Part shown: positions 43,343 to 52,413 of the stretch, piece by piece
Numbering within the stretch: the first letter of the stretch is position 1
Layout of the letters: each line of letters starts with the position of its first letter
Assembly (NCBI RefSeq): GCF_900185725.1
Contig: NZ_FYAU01000032.1
Coordinates: 116,331 to 180,330 of the forward strand
DNA length: 64,000 nucleotides
Direction: 5' to 3'
Source: Stappia sp. TSB10P1A
Lineage (GTDB): Bacteria > Pseudomonadota > Alphaproteobacteria > Rhizobiales > Stappiaceae
Made by a program: the position numbers and the translations under genes
The notes under the pieces: model-generated
What the model saw: the letters and a program-made list of their open reading frames with translations, nothing else
What the model was told of the DNA's origin: nothing
Database searches by the model: none

Positions 43343-43671
43343 TCCCCACCACCATGCGCGTACGTCGCACGATCGCGACCGCTGCTGCCGCCACCTATGT
43401 CAATCTCGTCCTCGTTCCTGCTGCCCACGCCTCCGGCTCCTCGATGCCGTGGGAAGCGCCGCTTCAGAAAATCCTTCAGTCGATTGAAGGCCCCGTGGCC
43501 AAGATCGTCGCCGTCATCATCATCATCGCAACGGGCTTGGCGCTCGCCTTCGGCGATACGTCCGGCGGCTTTCGCAAGCTAATCCAGATCGTGTTCGGCC
43601 TGTCGATCGCCTTCGCCGCGTCGAGCTTCTTCCTGTCGTTCTTCTCGTTCGGCGGCGGGGCGCTCGTCTGA
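43339..43671 (+). CDS. trbC: TrbC, pilin precursor
   Basis: 110 residues with an N-terminal signal (TIATAAAATYVNLVLVPAAHA) and two later hydrophobic helices (VAVIIIIATGLALAFG and LSIAFAASSFFLSFFSF), the layout of TrbC/VirB2 pilins. It is processed by TraF in related systems and builds the conjugative pilus. It overlaps trbB by four bases and trbD by one base. Confidence 0.9.
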   Translation: MIPTTMRVRRTIATAAAATYVNLVLVPAAHASGSSMPWEAPLQKILQSIEGPVAKIVAVIIIIATGLALAFGDTSGGFRKLIQIVFGLSIAFAASSFFLSFFSFGGGALV

Positions 43672-43949
43672 TGGCGGTCGCCTTCGAGCAACTGGACGTG
43701 CCGGGATTCACCGTGCCGGTCCACCGCGCGCTGACCGAGCACATCCTGCTCGGCGGTGCGCCGCGCTCCATCGCGATCCTCAACGGGACGCTGGCCGGGG
43801 CCGTGGGCCTCGGCCTGCGCCTCTGGCTGGTCGGCCTCGCCATCTGGGCCATCGGCCACTTCGCCGCCGTCTGGGCCGCGAAACGCGATCCGCTCTTCGT
43901 GGAGGTCGGCCGCCGGCACTTGCGCATCCCCGCAAACCTGTCGGTCTGA
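43671..43949 (+). CDS. trbD: TrbD, conjugation membrane protein (VirB3-like)
   Basis: 92 residues. It begins VPVHRALTEHILLGGAPRSIA after a short leader, followed by one long hydrophobic hairpin (GAVGLGLRLWLVGLAIWAIGHF). This matches TrbD/VirB3, an inner-membrane partner of TrbE. The ATG overlaps the trbC stop codon. Confidence 0.9.
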   Translation: MAVAFEQLDVPGFTVPVHRALTEHILLGGAPRSIAILNGTLAGAVGLGLRLWLVGLAIWAIGHFAAVWAAKRDPLFVEVGRRHLRIPANLSV

Positions 43950-43962
43950 GGGAGCCCACGCC

Positions 43963-46407
43963 ATGATGAACCTCGCCGAATATCGCCGCAGCGCCAACCG
44001 CCTCGCCGATTTCCTTCCCTGGGCTGCCCTCGTCGGCCCCGGCATCGTCTTGAACAAGGACGGCTCCTTCCAGCGCACCGCGTCGTTCCGCGGTCCCGAT
44101 CTCGATAGCGCCGTCGCGGCCGAGCTGGTCGCCGTCGCCGGCCGCATCAACAACGCCTTCCGCCGTCTCGGCTCTGGGTGGAGCATCTTCGTCGAAGCTC
44201 AGCGCCACCAGGCCGCGATCTATCCGGCGAACCAATTCCCCGACGCCGCATCAGGCCTCGTCGACGCAGAGCGCAAGGCCGATTTCGAGGAAGAAGGCGT
44301 TCACTTCGTCTCCGGCTACTTCCTGACCTTCCTCTATCTGCCGCCGGCCGAGGAAGCCGCCCGCGCCGAGACCTGGCTATACGAAGGCCGCGAGCGCTCC
44401 GGCGTCAATCCGCATGAGATCTTGCGCGCCTTCACCGATCGCACCGAGCGCGTGCTGGCCCTGCTTGATGGCTTCATGCCCGAATGCGACTGGCTCGATG
44501 ACAGCGAGACGCTGACCTATCTGCATTCGACCGTTTCGACCAATCGGCATCGCGTCCGCGTCCCTGAGACGCCGATCTGTCTCGATGCGCTGCTCGCCGA
44601 TCAGCCACTCACCGGCGGGCTGGAGCCGCGCCTTGGCGATCAGCATCTGCGTGTCCTCACAATCATAGGCTTTCCGACCGCGACGACGCCGGGGCTGCTC
44701 GATGATCTCAACCGGCTGGCCTTTCCGTATCGCTGGAGCACGCGGGCGATCCTGCTCGACAAGACCGACGCGACCAAGCTGCTGACCAAGATCAGGCGGC
44801 AATGGTTCGCCAAGCGGAAGTCCATCGCCGCGATCCTCAAGGAAGTGATGACCAACGAGGCATCCGCCCTTGTGGACACTGATGCGGCGAACAAGGCCGC
44901 CGACGCCGACATGGCCTTGCAGGAGCTCGGCCAGGATGTCGCCGGCATGGCCTATGTCACCGCAACCATCACGGTGTGGGATGCCGATCCTCGCCTTGCC
45001 GACGAGAAACTGCGCCTCGTCGAGAAGGTCATCCAGGGCCGCGACTTCACGGCCATTATCGAAACTGTCAATGCCGTCGATGCCTGGCTCGGCTCGCTCC
45101 CCGGACATGCCTACGCCAATGTCCGCCAGCCGGCGGTCTCGACGCTCAATCTCGCCCACATGATCCCCCTCTCTGCCGTGTGGGCGGGGCCGGAACGGGA
45201 CGAGCATTTCGGTGCGCCCCCCTTGCTGTATGGCAAGACCGAAGGCTCGACCCCGTTCCGGTTAAGTCTCCATGTCGGCGACGTGGGCCACACCCTGGTC
45301 GTCGGCCCGACTGGCGCGGGCAAATCCGTGCTGCTTGCGTTGATGGCGCTCCAGTTCCGGCGCTACGAGCGGTCCCAGGTGTTCGCCTTCGACTTCGGCG
45401 GCTCGATCCGCGCCGCCGCGCTCGCCATGGGCGGGGACTGGCACGATCTCGGCGGTGGGCTGACCGAAGGGGACGAGTTCTCCGTCTCGCTTCAACCGCT
45501 GGCGCGCATCCACGACACCTATGAACGCGCCTGGGCGGCCGACTGGATCGTCATGATCCTCATGCGTGAGGGTATCCCCATCACGCCTGAGGTGAAGGAG
45601 CATATCTGGACCGCGCTGACCTCGCTCGCCTCCGCGTCGGTCGAGGAACGCACCATCACCGGTCTTGCGGTCCTGCTCCAGTCCAATGACATCAAGCAGG
45701 CGCTCCGTCCCTATTGTGTCGGCGGCGCTTACGGTCGCTTGCTCGACGCCGAGACCGAACATCTCGGCTCGGCCGACGTGCAGGCGTTCGAGATCGAGGG
45801 GCTGATCGGCACCGGCGCAGCGCCGGCCGTGCTTTCCTATCTCTTCCACCGCATCGGCGACAGGCTCGACGGGCGGCCGACGCTGCTCATCATCGACGAG
45901 GGCTGGCTGGCCCTGGATGACGAAGCCTTCGCCGGCCAGCTCCGCGAATGGCTGAAGACGCTCAGAAAAAAGAATGCGTCCGTCATCTTCGCCACGCAGT
46001 CGCTCAGCGACATCGACAATTCGAGCATCGCGCCGGCCATCATCGAGAGCTGCCCGACGCGGCTGCTTCTGCCGAACGAACGCGCGATCGAGCCGCAGAT
46101 CACAGCGATCTATCGGCGCTTCGGCCTCAACGACCGGCAGATCGAAATCCTCGCGCGGGCCACGCCCAAGCGGGACTATTACTGCCAGTCGCGGCGCGGC
46201 AACCGCCTGTTCGAATTGGGCTTGTGTGAGGTTGGCCTCGCGCTCTGCGCCGCATCCTCCAAATCCGATCAGACACTCATCGCGAACCTCGTCGCCGAGC
46301 ACGGCCGCGAAGGCTTCCTCGCGGCATGGCTGCGCGCCCGCGACGCCGGTTGGGCGGCCGATCTCATCCCGAACTTCCCCCAAGCCGAAAAGGAGACCAT
46401 GCCATGA
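43963..46407 (+). CDS. trbE: TrbE, conjugation ATPase (VirB4-type)
   Basis: 814 residues, the usual family length. The N-terminal half reads YRRSANRLADFLPWAALVGPG; the ATPase half has Walker A VVGPTGAGKSVLLALMAL and Walker B LLIIDEGWLALDDEAF, followed by ATQSLSDIDNS. It energises pilus biogenesis and DNA transfer. The start at 43963 (MMNLAEYR) follows GAGGGAG; the frame is open upstream inside trbD. The trbJ gene overlaps its stop codon (ATGA). Confidence 0.93.
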   Translation: MMNLAEYRRSANRLADFLPWAALVGPGIVLNKDGSFQRTASFRGPDLDSAVAAELVAVAGRINNAFRRLGSGWSIFVEAQRHQAAIYPANQFPDAASGLVDAERKADFEEEGVHFVSGYFLTFLYLPPAEEAARAETWLYEGRERSGVNPHEILRAFTDRTERVLALLDGFMPECDWLDDSETLTYLHSTVSTNRHRVRVPETPICLDALLADQPLTGGLEPRLGDQHLRVLTIIGFPTATTPGLLDDLNRLAFPYRWSTRAILLDKTDATKLLTKIRRQWFAKRKSIAAILKEVMTNEASALVDTDAANKAADADMALQELGQDVAGMAYVTATITVWDADPRLADEKLRLVEKVIQGRDFTAIIETVNAVDAWLGSLPGHAYANVRQPAVSTLNLAHMIPLSAVWAGPERDEHFGAPPLLYGKTEGSTPFRLSLHVGDVGHTLVVGPTGAGKSVLLALMALQFRRYERSQVFAFDFGGSIRAAALAMGGDWHDLGGGLTEGDEFSVSLQPLARIHDTYERAWAADWIVMILMREGIPITPEVKEHIWTALTSLASASVEERTITGLAVLLQSNDIKQALRPYCVGGAYGRLLDAETEHLGSADVQAFEIEGLIGTGAAPAVLSYLFHRIGDRLDGRPTLLIIDEGWLALDDEAFAGQLREWLKTLRKKNASVIFATQSLSDIDNSSIAPAIIESCPTRLLLPNERAIEPQITAIYRRFGLNDRQIEILARATPKRDYYCQSRRGNRLFELGLCEVGLALCAASSKSDQTLIANLVAEHGREGFLAAWLRARDAGWAADLIPNFPQAEKETMP

Positions 46408-47174
46408 AGACCCGTACTTTCCGCTCGCGCGCCGTGGCGCTCGCCGCAACCGTGCTCGCTGCGGCGCCGGTGGCCTTCTCGCCGATGATGGCGACGCCGG
46501 CCCATGCTTGGCGCATCGTCTATGACCCGACGAACTACGCGCAGAACGTCCTCACTGCGGCGCGCACGATGGAGCAGATCACCCATCAGATCACCTCGCT
46601 TCAGAACGAAGCGCAGATGCTCATCAATCAGGCGAAGAACCTCGCCAGCCTGCCGTTCTCTGCCCTCCAGACCTTGCAGCAGAACGTCCAGAAGACCCAG
46701 CAGCTTCTCGGCCAGGCGCAGAACATCGCCTTCGACGTCCAGAAGATCGATCAGGCGTTCCAAAGCCAGTACGGCAACGTCTCGATGTCGGCCACCGACC
46801 AGCAGCTCGTCGCCAATGCGCGCTCGCGCTGGCAGAACACGGTTGGCGGCTTGCAGGACGCCATGCGCGTGCAGGCCGGTGTTGTCGGCAATATCGACAG
46901 CAACCGCGCGCAGATGTCGGCGCTGATCGACCAGAGCCAGGGCGCGACCGGCGCTTTGCAAGCGGCGCAGGCGGGCAACCAGCTTCTCGCGCTCCAGTCG
47001 CAGCAGCTCTCCGATCTCGTCGCGCTGCTCGCCTCCAACGGCCGCGCGAGCGCACTCACCGAGGCCGAGCGTGCCGCCGCCGCCGAACAGGGCCGCGAAC
47101 AGCGCCGCCGCTTCCTGACGCCCGGCTCGGGCTACCAGCCAGGCAGCGCGCGGATGTTCAACAACGGCAACTGA
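46404..47174 (+). CDS. trbJ: TrbJ, VirB5-like minor pilus protein
   Basis: 256 residues with a signal peptide (RAVALAATVLAAAPVAFSPM, then ATPAHAW). The mature part is a long Gln-rich helical region (LTAARTMEQITHQITSLQNE, AGNQLLALQSQQLSDL), as in TrbJ/VirB5. It is thought to sit at the pilus tip or contribute to entry exclusion. It is coupled to trbE and followed by the trbK-like gene after 10 bases. Confidence 0.9.
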   Translation: MKTRTFRSRAVALAATVLAAAPVAFSPMMATPAHAWRIVYDPTNYAQNVLTAARTMEQITHQITSLQNEAQMLINQAKNLASLPFSALQTLQQNVQKTQQLLGQAQNIAFDVQKIDQAFQSQYGNVSMSATDQQLVANARSRWQNTVGGLQDAMRVQAGVVGNIDSNRAQMSALIDQSQGATGALQAAQAGNQLLALQSQQLSDLVALLASNGRASALTEAERAAAAEQGREQRRRFLTPGSGYQPGSARMFNNGN

Positions 47175-47184
47175 GGTCGTGACC

Positions 47185-47472
47185 ATGGACGGCAAGATGC
47201 TGGCACGCCTCGGCGCTATCGTCTTCGTCGCCGTTGCCTTCACGGCGACGGTGATCGAGCTGACCCGCAAGGAGGACGCGTCGGCATCTTCGCCGGTGCG
47301 CCTTCACCAACCCGCATCCGACCCGCTGCGTGAAGGCCAGCGCCGTTGCCAGCAGCTCGGCCAGAAAGCTGCCGAGGATGGCGAGTGTATGCGGGTCTGG
47401 GCGGAAACGCGCGACCGCTTTCTCGGCCGCACGCCCGCGCCGTTCTCGCCCCTCCGAACCGAGGGGAATTGA
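47185..47472 (+). CDS. TrbK-like entry-exclusion protein (TrbK-alt)
   Basis: About 95 residues. One N-terminal membrane segment (LARLGAIVFVAVAFTATVIEL) is followed by a short periplasmic part with the Cys-containing CQQLGQKAAEDGECMRVW, the mark of the TrbK-alt family. It would prevent transfer into cells that already carry the element. The ATG at 47185 is chosen; a GTG at 47179 is in frame. Confidence 0.8.
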   Translation: MDGKMLARLGAIVFVAVAFTATVIELTRKEDASASSPVRLHQPASDPLREGQRRCQQLGQKAAEDGECMRVWAETRDRFLGRTPAPFSPLRTEGN

Positions 47473-47474
47473 TC

Positions 47475-48830
47475 ATGGGCGGCGCTGGCGTCATCGACAA
47501 TTTCCTTGGGGTCTTCACCCGCTATATCGACTCCGGCTTCGGCCTGTTGTCGGGCGAAGTCGCCTTCATCGCCACCACGCTCATTGTCATCGACGTGACG
47601 CTGGCCGCATTGTTCTGGTCTTGGGCCGCCGATGACGACATCATCGCGCGCCTCGTCAAGAAGACGCTGTTTGTCGGGGCCTTTGCCTATCTCATCGGCA
47701 ACTGGAACAACCTGGCGAAGATCGTCTTCGACAGCTTCGCCGGGCTGGGATTGAAGGCGAGCGGGACCGGGTTTTCGGCCGCCGACCTGATGCGTCCCGG
47801 CAAGGTCGCACAGACCGGCCTCGATGCCGCCCGGCCGCTGCTCGAATCCATCTCCGACCTGATGGGTTGGGTCGCCTTCTTCGAGAACTTCATCCAGATC
47901 GCGTGCCTGCTCTTCGCCTGGGCGCTGGTGATCCTCGCCTTCTTCATCCTGGCGATCCAGCTCTTCGTCACTCTGATCGAGTTCAAGCTTGCGACGCTCG
48001 CCGGCTTTGTCCTCATCCCCTTCGGGCTTTGGGGCAAAAGCGCCTTCATGGCTGAGAAGGTGTTGGGTAATGTGGTGTCGTCCGGCATCAAGGTTCTGGT
48101 GCTGGCCGTCATCATTGGCATCGGCTCGACGCTGTTCTCACAGTTCACGCAAGGGTTCGGCGGCCAGACACCGAGCATCGACGACGCCATGGCCGTCGTG
48201 CTCGCCGCTCTCTCGCTTCTCGGCCTCGGCATCTTCGGCCCCGGCATCGCCAACGGCCTCGTCTCCGGCGGCCCGCAGCTCGGCGCGGGCGCCGCCGTTG
48301 GAACTGGCCTTGCCGCAGGCGGCATGGTGCTGGCCGGCGCTGGTGCTGCCGGCCTTGCCGCCAAGGGCGGTGCAGCCACGCTTTCCACCGGCGCTGCCGC
48401 CGTGCGTGGTGGCGCGACCGCAGCCGGCGCGGCATCCGCCGCCTTCAGCCTCAGTTCGCTCGGCCAGTCCGGGGCGGCAGGCGCCGCATCCGGCATGGGC
48501 GGCATCGGTCGCGCTGCTGGCAGCGCCGCCATATCGCCGCTTCGCCGTGCGGCCGCCAGCGTCCAGTCCAGCTTTTCCGATGGCGTGAAGAGCGGCCTCG
48601 GCGTCACGGGCGGCTCTTCGACCATGGGGACAGTCGGCGGTTCCGCCGATGCCGCAGCCGACGCCGCTTCCGCCACCCACACCGCCAAGGGCCAGCCCGA
48701 TTGGGCGAAGCGAATGCAGCGCTCGCAGCGCCTCTCGCACGGCGTCCAGACCACGACCCACGCCGTCCGCTCCGGCGACAGCCACGGCTCCGGCTCTTCC
48801 GTCAACCTCTCTGAAAGTGACCGCTCATGA
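47475..48830 (+). CDS. trbL: TrbL, conjugation channel protein (VirB6-type)
   Basis: 451 residues. Several membrane segments lie in the first 300 residues (VAFIATTLIVIDVTLAALFW, FIQIACLLFAWALVILAFF, VLVLAVIIGIGSTLFSQF). A Gly/Ala/Ser-rich tail of about 150 residues follows (TGLAAGGMVLAGAGAAGLAA), typical of TrbL. It forms part of the inner-membrane channel. The trbF start codon overlaps its stop codon. Confidence 0.92.
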   Translation: MGGAGVIDNFLGVFTRYIDSGFGLLSGEVAFIATTLIVIDVTLAALFWSWAADDDIIARLVKKTLFVGAFAYLIGNWNNLAKIVFDSFAGLGLKASGTGFSAADLMRPGKVAQTGLDAARPLLESISDLMGWVAFFENFIQIACLLFAWALVILAFFILAIQLFVTLIEFKLATLAGFVLIPFGLWGKSAFMAEKVLGNVVSSGIKVLVLAVIIGIGSTLFSQFTQGFGGQTPSIDDAMAVVLAALSLLGLGIFGPGIANGLVSGGPQLGAGAAVGTGLAAGGMVLAGAGAAGLAAKGGAATLSTGAAAVRGGATAAGAASAAFSLSSLGQSGAAGAASGMGGIGRAAGSAAISPLRRAAASVQSSFSDGVKSGLGVTGGSSTMGTVGGSADAAADAASATHTAKGQPDWAKRMQRSQRLSHGVQTTTHAVRSGDSHGSGSSVNLSESDRS

Positions 48831-49516
48831 ACCTGTTTCGACGCCCCGCCACGCATTACGGCAAAACACCGCAACCCGAGACGCCCTATCAGAAGGCCGC
48901 GCAGGTCTGGGACGAGCGCATTGGCTCCGCCCGCGTACAGGCCAAGAACTGGCGATACATGGCCTTCGGCTCGCTGGTTCTCTCTGGCGGCTTTGCCGCC
49001 GCACTTGTCTGGCAGTCGGTGCAGGGAACTGTCGTTCCCTGGGTGGTGCAGGTTGACAAGCTCGGCCAGGCCCAGACCGTCGCGCCGGCGACCGCAGATT
49101 ATCGGCCGACCGATCCGCAGATCGCGTGGCATCTCGCCCGCTTCATTGAGCAGGTCAGGAGTATTCCCGCCGATCCGATCATCGTGCGCCAGAACTGGCT
49201 TCGCGCCTATGAGTGGACGACCGATCGCGGTGCGGGAGCGCTCAACGACTACGCCCGCACCAACGACCCATTCACCAAGATCGGCAAGCAGCAGATCGCG
49301 GTGGACGTTTCCAGCGTCATCCGCGCTTCGCCGGACAGTTTCCGTGTCGCCTGGACGGAACGGCACTTCGAGAACGGCCAGCTCTCCGGCACGGAGCGCT
49401 GGACCGCGATCCTCACTATCGGCCTCCAGCCACCCCGAGACGCCGAAAGGCTGAAAGCCAATCCGCTCGGCATCTATGTCAACGCCATCAACTGGTCGCG
49501 GGAGATGGGCCAATGA
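48827..49516 (+). CDS. trbF: TrbF, VirB8-like protein
   Basis: 229 residues. It starts NLFRRPATHYGKTPQPETPY, then has one membrane helix (YMAFGSLVLSGGFAAALVW) and a periplasmic NTF2-like domain (WLRAYEWTTDRGAGALNDYA). VirB8-type proteins nucleate channel assembly. It overlaps trbL and trbG by four bases. Confidence 0.92.
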   Translation: MNLFRRPATHYGKTPQPETPYQKAAQVWDERIGSARVQAKNWRYMAFGSLVLSGGFAAALVWQSVQGTVVPWVVQVDKLGQAQTVAPATADYRPTDPQIAWHLARFIEQVRSIPADPIIVRQNWLRAYEWTTDRGAGALNDYARTNDPFTKIGKQQIAVDVSSVIRASPDSFRVAWTERHFENGQLSGTERWTAILTIGLQPPRDAERLKANPLGIYVNAINWSREMGQ

Positions 49517-50472
49517 ACCGGGCAATCCGCAAACCCGCAATCGCGGCTGCGATGCTCTCGGCAACCATGCTCGCCGGCTGCGCCTCCACCAAGCCGCCGC
49601 AGATCAGCTACGACAACAGCGTGCCGCCGCTGCCGGCCATTCCCGCCGCCGTAACGGACGAGCGTTTGAAACCGCTGCACGTTCCGCCGGCCTGGACCGT
49701 GGCGCGTGGTGGCCAGACCGCCAGCACCGCGACCGGCCGCGTCGAGAACGCCAATGCCGCCGCCCGCGTCCAGCCGCGTCGCGAAGGCTACTTTAACGCC
49801 ATACAGGTTTATCCGTGGAGCGAAGGCGCGCTCTATCAGGTCTATGCCGCTCCCGGTCAGATCACCAATATCGCGCTCGAACCGGGCGAGAGCCTGACCG
49901 GCGCAGGCCCGATCGCTGCCGGCGACACCGCCCGCTGGATCATCGGCGACACCGAGTCCGGCTCCGGCGTCGCCCGCCGCGTCCACGTGCTGGTGAAGCC
50001 GACGCGCGCCGACATCACCACCAATCTGGTTATCACCACCGACCGGCGCACCTACATGGTCGAGCTGCGCTCCGGCGAGAAGCCCTATATGCCCGCCGTG
50101 GCCTGGGCCTATCCGCAGCCGGCAGGCGGCGGGCGTCAGGCCGTCCCGGCAACGCCATTCATCCCGGCCGTTGCTGCCCGCAACTACCGCTATGGCCTGA
50201 CCGGCTCCAGCAATCCGCCCTGGAAGCCCGTCGCCGTCTATGACGACGGCCGCCGTGTCTATGTCGAGTTTCCGCGCGGGATCGTGCAGGGTGAAATGCC
50301 GCCGATCTTCGTCATTGGCCCCGAAGGCGAGGCACAGATCGCCAACAGCCGCATCTACCAACACATCCTGATCGTCGACCGTCTGTTCGGCGCGGCCGAG
50401 CTGCGTCTTGGCGGTGGCAAGAACCAGCAGACCGTCAGGATCGTCCGCACGGATGGGAGGCCGCAGTCATGA
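49513..50472 (+). CDS. trbG: TrbG, VirB9-like lipoprotein
   Basis: 319 residues. The signal ends LSATMLAGCASTKPP (lipobox LAGC). The rest has the VirB9 pattern YPWSEGALYQVYAAPGQITN and YGLTGSSNPPWKPVAVYDDG. It forms the outer ring of the channel with TrbI. It overlaps trbF and trbI by four bases, with no trbH between them, as is normal in this ICE family. Confidence 0.92.
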   Translation: MNRAIRKPAIAAAMLSATMLAGCASTKPPQISYDNSVPPLPAIPAAVTDERLKPLHVPPAWTVARGGQTASTATGRVENANAAARVQPRREGYFNAIQVYPWSEGALYQVYAAPGQITNIALEPGESLTGAGPIAAGDTARWIIGDTESGSGVARRVHVLVKPTRADITTNLVITTDRRTYMVELRSGEKPYMPAVAWAYPQPAGGGRQAVPATPFIPAVAARNYRYGLTGSSNPPWKPVAVYDDGRRVYVEFPRGIVQGEMPPIFVIGPEGEAQIANSRIYQHILIVDRLFGAAELRLGGGKNQQTVRIVRTDGRPQS

Positions 50473-51617
50473 GCGATCCCGACAACACCAACACCGCTCC
50501 GATGCGCCTGCGTGCCGAAGCGCCCCGAGTCACGCGCCTGTCACGCAAGATGTTAGCCAGCTTCGCGGCCGTCGCCATGGTCGGGATCGGCGGCGCGCTG
50601 ATCTATGCGCTCCAGACGCGCACGGGCGGCGATGACGGTCAGGAGCTATATTCTACGTCCAACCGCCAGCCCGCCGATGGTCTTGCCGGACTGCCGCGCG
50701 ACTATACAGGTCCCATTCTTGGACCAGCGTTGCCGGGCGATCTGGGAGGCCCCATCCTGTCCGCGCAGAATGCCGGCCAGCCCGTCGTGCCGCCTGTCGT
50801 TCCGACGCCGGGCGTCGATGAGGCCGAGCAACGCCGCCGCGCCGAGGAAGAAGCCGCGCGCCTCAGCGCCGTGTTCTTCCAGTCACGGCAGGGGTCGACT
50901 GCGGCCGCGACGCCGGGGGCCATGCCCGGGCTCGCCGGATTCGATCCCGGCAGCGCCGCGGCAGGGCAACCGACCGCCCAGGACCGGCAGCTTGCCTTTC
51001 TCAACGCCGCAGCCGACCGGCGCACCGTGACGCCCGATCGCGTCTCGCCGCCGGCATCGCCCTTCGTGCTTCAGGCGGGAGCGGTCATCTCAGCCGCGCT
51101 CATCACCGGCATCCGCTCCGATCTTCCCGGACAGATCACGGCGCAGGTCACGGAAAACATCTATGACAGCCCGACGGGCAGCATCCTGCTCGTGCCGCAA
51201 GGCACTAGGCTGATCGGTCAGCATGACAACGCGGTGCAGTTCGGTCAGCGCCGCGTGCTGCTCGTCTGGAACCGCCTCATCATGCCTAACGGGCGCTCGA
51301 TCGTTCTCGAGCGCCAGCCAGGCGCCGATACCCAGGGCTATGCCGGCCTGGAGGATGGTGTCGATTATCACTGGTGGGATCTCGCTAAGGCCGCCGCGCT
51401 CTCGACCCTGCTCGGCGTCGGCGCGGAACTCGCGACCGACGACAATGACCGGCCGATCCGCGCCATCCGCGACGGCGCGCAGGACACGATAAACCAGGCC
51501 GGTCAGCAGATAGTCCAGCGCCAATTGCAGGTCGCGCCGACGCTGACCATCCGGCCCGGCTTTCCGGTCCGAGTCATCGTCACCAAGGATTTGGTGCTCG
51601 AACCCTACAGGAACTGA
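50469..51617 (+). CDS. trbI: TrbI, VirB10-like protein
   Basis: 382 residues. One membrane helix near residue 35 (KMLASFAAVAMVGIGGALIYAL) is followed by a Pro-rich linker (VVPPVVPTPG) and the VirB10 C-terminal domain (LQAGAVISAALITGIRSDLPG, GSILLVPQGTRLIGQHDN). It spans the envelope and transmits energy to the channel. The DUF2274 gene follows after two bases. Confidence 0.92.
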   Translation: MSDPDNTNTAPMRLRAEAPRVTRLSRKMLASFAAVAMVGIGGALIYALQTRTGGDDGQELYSTSNRQPADGLAGLPRDYTGPILGPALPGDLGGPILSAQNAGQPVVPPVVPTPGVDEAEQRRRAEEEAARLSAVFFQSRQGSTAAATPGAMPGLAGFDPGSAAAGQPTAQDRQLAFLNAAADRRTVTPDRVSPPASPFVLQAGAVISAALITGIRSDLPGQITAQVTENIYDSPTGSILLVPQGTRLIGQHDNAVQFGQRRVLLVWNRLIMPNGRSIVLERQPGADTQGYAGLEDGVDYHWWDLAKAAALSTLLGVGAELATDDNDRPIRAIRDGAQDTINQAGQQIVQRQLQVAPTLTIRPGFPVRVIVTKDLVLEPYRN

Positions 51618-51619
51618 CT

Positions 51620-51835
51620 ATGGCCAAGCTGAAACTCGGCCCGATCGCCGACGACAAACCTGTGAAGGTCGCCTTGGAGCTGCCCGCCGCGCTCCATCGC
51701 GATCTTACAGAATACGGCCGCCTGCTAGCCGAGGGCGGCGAACCCATCGAGCCCGCCAAGCTGATCGTGCCAATGCTCGAACGCTTCATCTCGACCGATC
51801 GCGGCTTCGCTAAGGCCCGGCGCAACACCGGCTGA
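51620..51835 (+). CDS. DUF2274 small protein, end of the trb operon
   Basis: 71 residues: KLKLGPIADDKPVKVALELP, AALHRDLTEYGRLLAEGGEP, and PAKLIVPMLERFISTDRGF. DUF2274 proteins regularly follow trbI in this ICE family; the sequence resembles a ribbon-helix-helix-like protein. Its function is not known. It is two bases from trbI and ends the operon. Confidence 0.85.
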   Translation: MAKLKLGPIADDKPVKVALELPAALHRDLTEYGRLLAEGGEPIEPAKLIVPMLERFISTDRGFAKARRNTG

Positions 51836-51972
51836 GCCCATGCCCGCGGGTCGTACCGGCGATGCCGTTATGCTCCCGCCGCGCCCATTCCGTTCTCACC
51901 AGCATAATCACCGTACGATATGCGGTGATTAGCGCCCCTATAACCGCACACGTCATGCGAGCCCGGTTGGTT

Positions 51973-52041
51973 GGGGTGCCGTGCGCAAGCGAACGCGAAT
52001 GCGGCACGCTACCGGCGGCCGATCCTTCGCCATGGTTCGCC
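51973..52041 (+). promoter_or_regulatory. Conserved hairpin element upstream of the AlpA-like gene
   Basis: The sequence GGGGTGCCG...GCGGCACGCT and the following GGCCGATCCTTCGCCATGGTTCGCC is an imperfect copy of 29514-29583 upstream of the RdfS-like gene. The hairpin part spans 51976-52007 and ends 90 bases before the leader ATG (52097); the other copy ends 88 bases before the RdfS-like ATG. This points to common regulation of two excision-type genes. Confidence 0.6.
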
Positions 52042-52096
52042 AGACGCCGAGAATGCAGCCAAGTCGCTACCCCGGCCACATTAAAGGAGGTTTGGC

Positions 52097-52144
52097 ATGA
52101 ACACATGGAACGACAGGATCGCAAACGGTGGGGCTGGGCGATGA
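52097..52144 (+). CDS. Leader ORF of 15 codons before the AlpA-like gene
   Basis: A strong ribosome site AAAGGAGG (52084-52091) stands at ideal distance from ATG 52097, which opens a 15-codon frame, MNTWNDRIANGGAGR, ending TGA at 52142-52144. That stop overlaps the ATG of the AlpA-like gene (ATGA at 52141-52144). Translation of the regulator is therefore probably coupled to this leader. The peptide itself has no known function. Confidence 0.45.
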   Translation: MNTWNDRIANGGAGR

Positions 52145-52413
52145 GCCAGACACCGGCCCCTCTCAACAAACGCACCATCCGCAGGCACCAGCTTCGACAG
52201 ATCGTTCCCCTGGCCGACACGACCATCTACGACATGGAGCAGCGCGGCGAGTTTCCGCAGCGCTTCTATCTGACATCTCGAACCGTCGTATGGGACCTCG
52301 GCGAAGTGGAGGCTTGGCTTGAAGAACGCCGTCGAGCCTCCAAGGCGAAGACCGCCAAGCGTGCCCCCGCACCCGACGTCACGCTCAGGAAGACCCGTCC
52401 GGTCAAAGGTTAG
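52141..52413 (+). CDS. AlpA-like DNA-binding protein (candidate second excisionase)
   Basis: 90 residues: RTIRRHQLRQIVPLADTTIY, DMEQRGEFPQRFYLTSRTVV and WDLGEVEAWLEERRRAS, the AlpA/excisionase pattern. AlpA-type proteins next to DUF4102 integrases activate or take part in excision. The start at 52141 is chosen because it overlaps the leader stop codon; an ATG at 52105 in the same frame lacks a well-spaced ribosome site. It is convergent with the integrase gene, with 11 bases of overlap. Confidence 0.8.
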   Translation: MSQTPAPLNKRTIRRHQLRQIVPLADTTIYDMEQRGEFPQRFYLTSRTVVWDLGEVEAWLEERRRASKAKTAKRAPAPDVTLRKTRPVKG

